A stretch of 64,000 nt of DNA, from assembly GCF_030815585.1 (NCBI RefSeq), contig NZ_JAUSWY010000001.1, positions 434,001 to 498,000 on the forward strand. Direction: 5' to 3'. This DNA is from Arthrobacter pascens. Lineage in GTDB: Bacteria > Actinomycetota > Actinomycetes > Actinomycetales > Micrococcaceae. A program made the position numbers and the translations under genes. Below, in pieces: positions 16,900-23,940 of the stretch; the first letter of the stretch is position 1; each line of letters begins with the position of its first letter. Below the pieces are notes generated by a model, which saw only the letters and a program-made list of their open reading frames with translations, was not told the origin of the DNA and ran no database searches.

Positions 16900-17916
16900 T
16901 CAGTCCAGCAGCGCAGACACGGCCGGGCCCAGGCGGATCTTGCCCACGGGCCGCCCGCCGCCCATCACGGGTTCAACCACTTTTTCCAGGACGCTCGAAA
17001 CGCCCGGGATATCCACGGCTCCGGCCGCCGCGAGCAGCGTCAGGCCCACCAGAGAGGTGGCGCGGAGGTTGCCGTCCAGCATCTTCACAGCCACGGAGGC
17101 ACCCTGTGGAGTGGCCATCACCAGCACGCCCTCCGCGCCGATCTTGGCGATGATCTCGAGCTCCTCCATCACAATGGTGTTGGCCTCGCCGCGGCCCTGG
17201 ACAGCCCACGGGTAGTCCAGCATGGACGTGGCGATGGTGGCTGCGCGGGCATTGGAGTTCTTGTCCCCCGGCGCCTTGGCCAGCCGTGAAAAGGCACGGG
17301 CGAGCCCTGTGAGTGAGATTGCGGCCACCGGGGCGCCGCAGCCGTCGATCCCCAGATGGGCGATCCGCTCGCCGGCGTATTCCTCGATCACGCTGCGGAC
17401 ACGCTGCTGCAGCGGATGGTTGGGCTCAAGGTAGCTGTGGGTGTCCCAGCCGTTTTCCATGCATGCCCACAGGAATGCGGCGTGCTTCCCGGAGCAGTTG
17501 AAGGCGAGCTTTGATTTGCCGCGTTCGGAACGGACCAGCCAGTCCCGGGCGGTCTCGTCCTGGGGCCAGGCGGCCGGGCACTGGAGCTGGTCCTCGCTGA
17601 CTCCCGCGGCTTTGAGCATTCCCTCCACCACGTCCATATGGTCCAGGGAACCCACGTGGCTGGCACAGGCCAGCGCCACCTGGGCGCCGCGCAGGGGCAC
17701 GCCGGACTGCATTGACGCCAGTGCCTGCAGGGGTTTGAGCGCGGACCGTGCGTAGATCGGCGTGCCGGCGTCGCCCAGTTCGGTGACCACGGTGCCGTCG
17801 GCGGCCAGCACCACCGCGGCGCCGATGTGCCGGGATTCCACAAAGCCGCTGCGTTCAACAACGGCCAGTTCGACGGCGGAGTCCACGGTGAAGGTGGCAT
17901 GGGGGTTGTGCGGCAT
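16900..17916 (-). CDS. Asparaginase II family protein
   Basis: A 338-residue protein of the Rhizobium etli AnsA-type asparaginase family, hydrolysing L-asparagine to aspartate and ammonia. Conserved features visible: YARSALKPLQALA (catalytic Ser/Lys region), VALACASHVGSLDHMDVVEGML, LAFNCSGKHAAFLWACMENGWDTHSYLEPNHPLQ, IDGCGAPVAAISLTGLARAFSRLA and EGVLVMATPQGASVAVKMLDGN. There is no signal peptide, so it is cytoplasmic. The start ATG 17914-17916 gives the family length. It is probably co-oriented with, but not obviously coupled to, the molybdoenzyme upstream. Confidence 0.92.
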   Translation of the reverse strand: MPHNPHATFTVDSAVELAVVERSGFVESRHIGAAVVLAADGTVVTELGDAGTPIYARSALKPLQALASMQSGVPLRGAQVALACASHVGSLDHMDVVEGMLKAAGVSEDQLQCPAAWPQDETARDWLVRSERGKSKLAFNCSGKHAAFLWACMENGWDTHSYLEPNHPLQQRVRSVIEEYAGERIAHLGIDGCGAPVAAISLTGLARAFSRLAKAPGDKNSNARAATIATSMLDYPWAVQGRGEANTIVMEELEIIAKIGAEGVLVMATPQGASVAVKMLDGNLRATSLVGLTLLAAAGAVDIPGVSSVLEKVVEPVMGGGRPVGKIRLGPAVSALLD

Positions 17917-17952
17917 GATGCCAGTCTAGGGGCCGGAAACGGGAATGCCGGG

Positions 17953-19530
17953 CTACTCCACGGTGACCATGACGGACTGCCGGCCGGACGCGCCGTCGGG
18001 GACGGGATCAGCGCGCTGGTCCGTCTGCACCTCCCCGGTTCCGTCGGTGGCGCGGACCTTGATGTAGTGCGGACCCGGGGTGGCCTCCCAGTCGAAGGAC
18101 CACTGCCGCCACGTGATCACCGATGCCTCGGCAGCCAGCGTGGCTTCGGCCCAGGCGCCGTTGTCGATCTGCACTTCCACCTTGGTGATGCCCCGGGTCT
18201 GCGCCCAGGCCGTGCCGCCAATCGCCACGCGCCCGGCCGGCACCTTGGCGAAGGGCCTGGGTACTTCCACCCGCGCCATGGTCTTGATGGGGCCGCGCTC
18301 CGACCAGCCGCGCTGTGTCCAGTAGGCCTTGCTGTCCGCGAAGCGCGTCACCTCGAGGTCCACCACCCACTTGGTGGCAGAGACAAAGCCGTACAGCCCC
18401 GGCACCACCATGCGGACCGGGTAGCCGTGCTCCAGCGGGAGGGGCTCACCGTTCATGCCGATGGCCAGGATGGCACCGCGGTCATCCTGCAGGACCTCCA
18501 AGGGGGTGGAGGCGCTGAAGCCGTCGATCGACGTCGACAGCACCATGTCCGCGCCGTCCCTGGGGCGCGCGCGCCTGAGGACCTCCCGGATGGGGAGCCC
18601 CAGCCATTTCGCGTTCCCGGCAAGGTTTCCGCCCACGGGGTTGGACACGCAGGTGAGGGTCACGTGCGATTCGACGAGGTTGGCGTCGAGCAGGTCCTGG
18701 AAGGTGAGGCGGACCTCCTCCTCCACGAGCCCGTGGACCCTGAGCTCCCAGTCATCGGCGTTGATCTCCGGGACGCTCAGTGCGGTGTCGATGCGGTAGA
18801 AGTCCCGGTTCGGCGTAAGCCACGCTGTCACCCCGGCTGCAGGGGACTGCACGCCTGCCGGCACGGAGGGCGCGGCGTTCACCGGGGCGGGCAGCCGCAC
18901 AGCCTCACGGGCCCGGGCAATGGTGCTGCGGGCGGCGCTCAGGAGACGGCCGCCGGTGGCGGCGATCCCGGCCGCCGCGGCGGTGATGCCGGCGGCGGCG
19001 AAGAATCCGCGCCGGCTCGTGACGGGCCGCTCCCTCCCCTTCGCGGCCGTGTCCGCGGGGGCGTCCGGCCAGGTCTTCAGCCTCCAGAGCGTGCCGATCA
19101 GCAACCGCAGCACCACCAGCCCGGCCAGCGTGCCCACCAAGGTCGGGATGGCATCCACCGGCCTGACACCGGCCCGCGTCACCACGCTGGCCACGATCAC
19201 CGCACCCATAAGCAGCACACCTGTCACCCCGAGTGCCCACGTGCGGTAGGCCACCACGCCCAGCAAACAGGCCAGCAGCACGATGGTCAGGCCCATGCCC
19301 ACAAACAGCGCGGCCTTGTCATTGGTGCCGAACGTGGCGATGGCAAAATCCTTCATCCACGGAGGCGTGAAGTCGACGAACGTTGACCCCAGGGCAAGCA
19401 CCGGGGCGGCCCGCGCCGTAAAGAACGCTCCGGTCAGCTCCGCGACGGAAAGTACGACGGCGGCAGCCGCCACCCCGGCCAGCGAGGCCATGGCGGCGGG
19501 ACCCTTGAGCCAGTTCATGGGCTTCTTCAT
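17953..19530 (-). CDS. Membrane-anchored sulfite-oxidase-fold molybdoenzyme
   Basis: A 525-residue oxidoreductase. Four hydrophobic segments in the first ~165 residues are followed by an internal twin-arginine-like TSRRGFFAAAGITAAAAG, then the oxidoreductase molybdopterin domain (DFYRIDTALSVPEINADDWELRVHGLV and the Mo-ligating Cys in VTLTCVSNPVGGN). A C-terminal Mo-co dimerisation (Ig-like) domain follows (GGTAWAQTRGITKVEVQIDNGAWAEA). The catalytic part is therefore expected outside the membrane. Homologues are annotated as sulfite oxidase or nitrate-reductase-like; the substrate is uncertain. The start ATG 19528-19530 is inferred from the membrane segment; upstream in-frame codons look non-coding. 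It adds a second molybdoenzyme to a Moco-rich neighbourhood. Confidence 0.88.
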   Translation of the reverse strand: MKKPMNWLKGPAAMASLAGVAAAAVVLSVAELTGAFFTARAAPVLALGSTFVDFTPPWMKDFAIATFGTNDKAALFVGMGLTIVLLACLLGVVAYRTWALGVTGVLLMGAVIVASVVTRAGVRPVDAIPTLVGTLAGLVVLRLLIGTLWRLKTWPDAPADTAAKGRERPVTSRRGFFAAAGITAAAAGIAATGGRLLSAARSTIARAREAVRLPAPVNAAPSVPAGVQSPAAGVTAWLTPNRDFYRIDTALSVPEINADDWELRVHGLVEEEVRLTFQDLLDANLVESHVTLTCVSNPVGGNLAGNAKWLGLPIREVLRRARPRDGADMVLSTSIDGFSASTPLEVLQDDRGAILAIGMNGEPLPLEHGYPVRMVVPGLYGFVSATKWVVDLEVTRFADSKAYWTQRGWSERGPIKTMARVEVPRPFAKVPAGRVAIGGTAWAQTRGITKVEVQIDNGAWAEATLAAEASVITWRQWSFDWEATPGPHYIKVRATDGTGEVQTDQRADPVPDGASGRQSVMVTVE

Positions 19531-19647
19531 GCCACCGGTTCGTAGCGGAGGACGGCGGGGATTGGTTTGGGGGCAACCCCTGCGCGGCCAAGCGGGCGAA
19601 GACACGGCTTAGGAGCCAGCCGGGTGCACAAAGTACCCTTGGTGACT

Positions 19648-20964
19648 GTGAAGGTACTTGTCATCGGCCCCGGAGGCCGCGAACACGCCATTGTCCGCTC
19701 CCTGCTCGCCGACCCCAACGTGTCCGAGGTGCATGCAGCCCCGGGCAATGCCGGCATCAGCAAGCTGGTCCCCACGCACAACATCAACGGCAACGATCCG
19801 GAGGCTGTGGCGGCCCTGGCCACCAAGCTGACTGTGGACCTGGTGGTGGTGGGCCCCGAGGCTCCCCTGGCCGCGGGCGTGGCCGACGCCGTCCGCGAGG
19901 CCGGCATTCCGGTGTTCGGGCCCAGCAAGGCCGCAGCCCAGCTGGAAGCCTCCAAGGCGTTCGCCAAGGAAATCATGGCCGAAGCGGGCGTACCCACCGC
20001 CATGGCCATGGTGGCAGCCAACGCGGAGGAAGCAGCCTCGGCCCTGGACACCTTCGGCGCGCCCTTCGTGGTGAAGGACGACGGCCTGGCTGCAGGCAAG
20101 GGCGTGGTGGTCACCAACAACCGCGAGGAAGCCCTGGGACACGCCCAGGCGTGCTTCGACGCCGGCGGCACCGTGGTGATCGAGGAATTCCTGGACGGCC
20201 CCGAGGTCTCCGTCTTTGTCCTGTGCGACGGCCGCAACACCGTGGCCCTGTCCCCGGCACAGGATTTCAAGCGCATCTTCGACGATGACGAAGGACCCAA
20301 CACCGGCGGCATGGGCGCTTATACCCCGCTGGAATGGGCCCCCGAAGGCCTGGTCCAGGAGGTCATTGACCGCGTGGCCCAGCCCACCGTCAACGAGATG
20401 GCGCACCGCGGCACCCCGTTCGTGGGCGTGCTGTTCGTTGGCCTGGCTCTGACATCACGCGGAACCCGGGTCATTGAGTTCAACGTCCGCTTCGGTGATC
20501 CCGAAACTCAGGCCGTGCTGGCCCGGCTTAAGACCCCCCTCGGTGCGCTGCTGCTGGCAGCGGCCAAGGGCGAACTGGACCAGGCGGAAGAGCTGCGCTG
20601 GTCCAAGGAAACGGCTGTCGCCGTCGTCGTTGCGTCCGAAAATTACCCGGACACCCCGCGCACAGGTGACCGCATCCGGGGCCTCAAGAAGGTGGATGAG
20701 CTGGAGGGCGTGCACGTGATCCACGCCGGAACCGCGTTGGACGACGAGGGAAAGGTGGTCTCCGCCGGCGGCCGCGTGCTCGCCGTGGTGGCCCTCGGCA
20801 GCGACCTCGTGGAGGCCCGCGAAAGAGCGTACGACGGCGTGGAGCTGGTTCACCTGGAAGGCTCCCAGTTCCGGACGGACATCGGACGCAAGGCTGCCCG
20901 CGGTGAGATCAAGGTCGCGTCCAACGCAACAGGATCCCTGCCCGTGACGAAAACGAAGGCATAG
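19648..20964 (+). CDS. purD: Phosphoribosylamine-glycine ligase
   Basis: Second step of de novo purine synthesis: 5-phosphoribosylamine plus glycine plus ATP to GAR. About 438 residues, ATP-grasp fold: VKVLVIGPGGREHAIV at the N-terminus, KAFAKEIMAEAGVPTAMA, FVVKDDGLAAGKGVVV, VVIEEFLDGPEVSVF, and the signature FNVRFGDPETQAVLARL. GTG 19648 fits the family N-terminus; GTG 19642 is possible, and no strong ribosome site is seen for either. purC starts 1 base after the stop, so the two are translationally coupled. It is divergent from the molybdoenzyme gene. Confidence 0.95.
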   Translation: MKVLVIGPGGREHAIVRSLLADPNVSEVHAAPGNAGISKLVPTHNINGNDPEAVAALATKLTVDLVVVGPEAPLAAGVADAVREAGIPVFGPSKAAAQLEASKAFAKEIMAEAGVPTAMAMVAANAEEAASALDTFGAPFVVKDDGLAAGKGVVVTNNREEALGHAQACFDAGGTVVIEEFLDGPEVSVFVLCDGRNTVALSPAQDFKRIFDDDEGPNTGGMGAYTPLEWAPEGLVQEVIDRVAQPTVNEMAHRGTPFVGVLFVGLALTSRGTRVIEFNVRFGDPETQAVLARLKTPLGALLLAAAKGELDQAEELRWSKETAVAVVVASENYPDTPRTGDRIRGLKKVDELEGVHVIHAGTALDDEGKVVSAGGRVLAVVALGSDLVEARERAYDGVELVHLEGSQFRTDIGRKAARGEIKVASNATGSLPVTKTKA

Positions 20965-20965
20965 C

Positions 20966-21919
20966 ATGACTGAGAATTCCCCGCTGGAACCGGCCACCAA
21001 AACAGGCTTGGACACTGAGGCGCTGCACCTGCCGGGCTGGACGCACGTTTACTCGGGCAAGGTCCGCGACCTGTACGAGCCCGAGGACGAGTCCATCCGG
21101 GAGCAGGTGGGCCAGGACTGCGTCCTGGTGGTGGCCAGCGACAGGATCAGCGCCTACGACCATGTCCTGGCAAGCGAAATCCCCGACAAGGGACGCATCC
21201 TCACCCAGCTGAGCCTATGGTGGTTCGACCAGCTGGACGTGATGCACCATGTTCTGGCCTCGACAGTGGAGGGCGGGGTTCCCGCGGCCGTGGACGGCCG
21301 TGCGATGATCTGCAAGAAGCTGGACATGTTTCCCGTGGAATGCATTGCCCGCGGCTATCTCACGGGCTCCGGCCTGCTGGAGTACAAGGCCTCAGGCACC
21401 GTGTGTGAGATTCCGCTGCCTCCGGGCCTGGTGGACGGTTCGCGGCTGGACAAGGCGATCTTTACCCCGTCCGCCAAGGCCGAGGTCGGCGAGCACGACG
21501 AGAACATCCCCTACGAGGCTGTTGTGGCCATGGTTGGGGATGACATCGCCGCACGGTTGAGCGAACTGACCCTCAAGATCTACACCGACGCCGAAAAGAT
21601 CGCCCGCGAACGCGGCATCATCCTGGCCGACACCAAGGTGGAATTCGGCTACGACGCCGTTTCCGGTGCCATCACCCTGGGCGACGAGGTGCTCACCCCG
21701 GACTCCTCCCGCTTCTGGGATGCCGCAACCTACCAGCCCGGCCAGGCGCAGCCGTCCTACGACAAGCAGTATGTCCGGGACTGGCTCACCTCGGCCGAGT
21801 CCGGCTGGGACAGGAACTCGGACACGCCTCCGCCTGCGCTGCCCAGGGACATCATCGACCGGACCCGCGGCCGCTACGTGGAGGCTTTCGAGAAGCTCAC
21901 CGGAAAAACGTTCGTCTAG
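20966..21919 (+). CDS. purC: SAICAR synthase
   Basis: Phosphoribosylaminoimidazole-succinocarboxamide synthase, 317 residues, de novo purine synthesis. Visible motifs: HVYSGKVRDLYE, DCVLVVASDRISAYDHVL, ECIARGYLTGSGLLEY, GIILADTKVEFGYD and the C-terminal LTPDSSRFWDAATYQPG with YDKQYVRDWL, all typical of the longer eukaryote-like/actinobacterial form. It forms an operon with purD (1-base gap) and converges on the HTH regulator gene with only 7 bases between the stops. Confidence 0.96.
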   Translation: MTENSPLEPATKTGLDTEALHLPGWTHVYSGKVRDLYEPEDESIREQVGQDCVLVVASDRISAYDHVLASEIPDKGRILTQLSLWWFDQLDVMHHVLASTVEGGVPAAVDGRAMICKKLDMFPVECIARGYLTGSGLLEYKASGTVCEIPLPPGLVDGSRLDKAIFTPSAKAEVGEHDENIPYEAVVAMVGDDIAARLSELTLKIYTDAEKIARERGIILADTKVEFGYDAVSGAITLGDEVLTPDSSRFWDAATYQPGQAQPSYDKQYVRDWLTSAESGWDRNSDTPPPALPRDIIDRTRGRYVEAFEKLTGKTFV

Positions 21920-21926
21920 GAGGCTC

Positions 21927-23207
21927 TTAGCTGGCCTGGTTCCTGGCTGGTTTGGTGGCCGCCGCGGCCCGCTGCTGGGCCAGCTTGATCTCCAGGACGG
22001 CGTCAAGTGCCTGCTGGACGCGGTCCTGGGCGCCGGCAGCGCTGAACGCCTTCTGCGCCTCCTTGAGGTAGACCAGGGCTTCCTCCGACTCGCCTGCGGC
22101 CTTGAGCGACTTGCCCAGCAGGAGCGACACTTCCCCGGCCGTGTGCTTGGCCAGGGCGCCGCGTTCGGCGTGGATTTCCCGCAGCTTCTCCACGGCGGCC
22201 ACAATGTCGCCCGTGAGGTAGAGCCAGCGGGCGCGGATGAAGGCAACTTCCAGCTGGTCGGTCTTGTTGCCGCCCACGATGGACAGGGCCAGCTCGGCGC
22301 GTTCAATGGATGAAAGCGTTTCGGGTTCCACAATCCCGGAGGACAGCCTGACGGCGGCTGAGGCCTTGTTGAAGCGGGCCCACAGCTCGATGTCGTTGGC
22401 GGGGGAGAGCATCCTGGCAGCCCTCTCGTGGTACTTGATGCCCTCCGGGTAGTCATGCCGCATAAATGCCACGTTGCCCACCACCCAGGCCACTTCGCCT
22501 GCGAGCTGCGACATGGAGTGTTCGTCCACATGGTCGTTCATGGCCTGGCAGTACTTCCATGCTTCGTCCAGCCGGCCGCTTTCGGCGAGGGCACCGATCA
22601 GGGCGCGGTGGGCGCCGATGATCAGGGTTGAGCCCTTGGAAAGCTGGGCGCAGAGTTTCACGGCTTCCAGAGCGTGGTCCACTGCGGTGCTCAGCTGGCC
22701 CTGTCCCTGGCAGATACCGGCGAGCATCTGCCGGGCCCGGACGGCGAGGCCCACGGACTCGGTGGCCATGGGGTGTTCCAGCAGGTGCTGCATGATCTTC
22801 TGGCACTCCTGCCAGTTGCCCTGCTTGATCAGGCACTCGGCCTGCATGTAGGTCATGTTCCACCACGCGCTGGTGTTCTTGCCCTCGAGGGCTATCTGCG
22901 CGGCCGTGGCTGCGTGGCTGGCCGCGAGCGGGTAGTCCCTGAGGTCCCAGGCCTGGCGTGCGTACAGGCCGGCCAGGACGTATTCGGCGTCACTGACAGA
23001 AATAGGCTGGCTCCAGGCTTCCAGCGCCTTGGGCGCCAGCTCCAGCCTGCGCGCGAGCTCCTCGATCACTTCGGCCGTAGGTTCCCTCCGGCCGGTTTCG
23101 AGCAGAGAAATGTAGCTGGGGGAATACAGGTCCTTGCCCAGTTCAGCCTGTGTCAGCCCACGTTCGAGACGCTCCGCCCGGAGCTTCTCCCCGAATCCGT
23201 TGCCCAC
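21927..23207 (-). CDS. XRE-type HTH regulator with TPR-like helical repeats (RRNPP-like)
   Basis: A 426-residue cytoplasmic regulator. Residues about 4-62 form a Cro/C1 helix-turn-helix (FGEKLRAERLERGLTQAELG, then YSPSYISLLETGRREPTAEVIEELARRL). Residues about 70-415 are almost wholly helical with TPR-like spacing, e.g. YVLAGLYARQAWDLRDYPLA, WWNMTYMQAECLIKQGNWQ, AVDHALEAVKLCAQLSKGS, NVAFMRHDYPEGIKYHERAA and VSLLLGKSLKAAGESEEAL. There is no membrane segment. HTH plus TPR of this size is the architecture of PlcR/NprR/Rgg-type receptors that bind re-imported signalling peptides. The start is GTG 23205-23207 behind AGGAGG. It is divergent, 132 bases away, from a small secreted protein with a duplicated peptide motif. 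No experimental link is known to me; the sensor role is inferred from architecture and context. Confidence 0.88.
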   Translation of the reverse strand: MGNGFGEKLRAERLERGLTQAELGKDLYSPSYISLLETGRREPTAEVIEELARRLELAPKALEAWSQPISVSDAEYVLAGLYARQAWDLRDYPLAASHAATAAQIALEGKNTSAWWNMTYMQAECLIKQGNWQECQKIMQHLLEHPMATESVGLAVRARQMLAGICQGQGQLSTAVDHALEAVKLCAQLSKGSTLIIGAHRALIGALAESGRLDEAWKYCQAMNDHVDEHSMSQLAGEVAWVVGNVAFMRHDYPEGIKYHERAARMLSPANDIELWARFNKASAAVRLSSGIVEPETLSSIERAELALSIVGGNKTDQLEVAFIRARWLYLTGDIVAAVEKLREIHAERGALAKHTAGEVSLLLGKSLKAAGESEEALVYLKEAQKAFSAAGAQDRVQQALDAVLEIKLAQQRAAAATKPARNQAS

Positions 23208-23339
23208 GGGATTGCCTCCTTATTCCGGACAGTCTTTATACTCAATGCTTGACAGTCCCTGTGGAAAACATTTTACAATGTATGTCAACAAGGACAGTGC
23301 TGGCTTTGTAACGAATCCGACTCGTATTGAGGAACTCAC
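23208..23339. promoter_or_regulatory. Divergent regulator/peptide promoter with repeated GACAGT boxes
   Basis: AT-rich for this genome. Three direct GACAGT boxes start at 23228, 23251 and 23293 (spacings 23 and 42). A TTGACA at 23249-23254 can pair with TACAAT at 23274-23279 (19-base spacer) as the peptide promoter. An inverted repeat ACATT-TTAC-AATGT (23268-23281) overlaps that -10. TGTCAA at 23283-23288 supplies a minus-strand TTGACA. The peptide ribosome site GAGG is at 23329-23332. Confidence 0.6.
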
Positions 23340-23582
23340 ATGTTGAAGAAGATTGCAGCCGCAGCCGTATTGGCTGGGGCCCTGGCGTTTTCGGCGGCGG
23401 CCCCGGCCGTCCTGTCTGCAGGTTCCATTGCTGATACCACCGGTGTCTCCGTAGCCGTAGGGAACTGGCCCGATCCTATGTTGAAGCCTGTCAAGGACAA
23501 GGACAAGGACAAGGACAAGACGAAGGACGGCGGCACTACCGTCAGCCCCTACGTCGGCAACTGGCCTGACCCGATGCAATAG
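23340..23582 (+). CDS. Secreted small precursor with duplicated VGNWPDPM peptide
   Basis: An 80-residue protein. Residues 1-27 are a textbook Sec signal peptide (MLKK, a long Ala/Leu core, cleavage expected after LSA). The remaining ~53 residues carry the same motif twice: V-S-x-x-VGNWPDPM at residues 36-47 and 68-79, the second one residue from the C-terminus. They are separated by a lysine/aspartate linker (K52-K60, a perfect 6-base tandem repeat at 23493-23519). The DNA of the two VGNWPDPM copies differs at five of eight codons, all silent, so the peptide sequence itself appears selected. The ATG has GAGG 7 bases upstream; a strong terminator follows. This is the layout expected of a pheromone or other processed peptide precursor for the divergent HTH-TPR regulator. 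Alternatives: a small cell-wall or metal-binding protein. Function not demonstrated. Confidence 0.85.
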   Translation: MLKKIAAAAVLAGALAFSAAAPAVLSAGSIADTTGVSVAVGNWPDPMLKPVKDKDKDKDKTKDGGTTVSPYVGNWPDPMQ

Positions 23583-23599
23583 GTCCTCTAAAGGAGGCG

Positions 23600-23642
23600 G
23601 GCCCCGGAGCAGGCGCAAACCGTGCTCCGGGGCCATTTCTTT
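23600..23642 (+). terminator. Rho-independent terminator of the peptide gene
   Basis: A perfect 12-base stem GGCCCCGGAGCA (23600-23611) / TGCTCCGGGGCC (23623-23634) is followed by ATTTCTTT. It starts 18 bases after the peptide stop codon, so the peptide gene is a monocistronic unit. Confidence 0.88.
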
Positions 23643-23670
23643 GCCCGGATACAGGCACTGCCAGGGATGC

Positions 23671-23705
23671 AAAAAGAGGGCCTCCCTGGGGGAGACCCTC
23701 TTTTG
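23671..23705 (-). terminator. Terminator downstream of tRNA-Pro (probably bidirectional)
   Basis: AAAAGAGGG (23672-23680) pairs with CCCTCTTTT (23696-23704), with inner pairing of CCTCC and GGGAG. On the minus strand it follows the 3' end of the tRNA and ends in a U-run; the plus strand also ends in a short U-run. Confidence 0.85.
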
Positions 23706-23707
23706 TA

Positions 23708-23784
<77 letters not shown>

Positions 23785-23940
23785 ATCCGCTGCAAAAGCA
23801 ACTTTACAAGAATAGCGGATGCCTGGTCAGGATGCGAAATCCACAGCAGGGAATTCCCCAGATTCGGGGCGGTTGACCGCGGCCCGGACGGGGACACGCC
23901 GGGCCGCCCGGTCAGAGGCGGGGAAACCCGGCGGCGCTGC

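Noticed and set aside
23249..23288. TTGACA...TGTCAA as a single large operator palindrome
   Set aside because: The arms are 28 bases apart with no additional complementarity; they are better explained as -35 elements on opposite strands.
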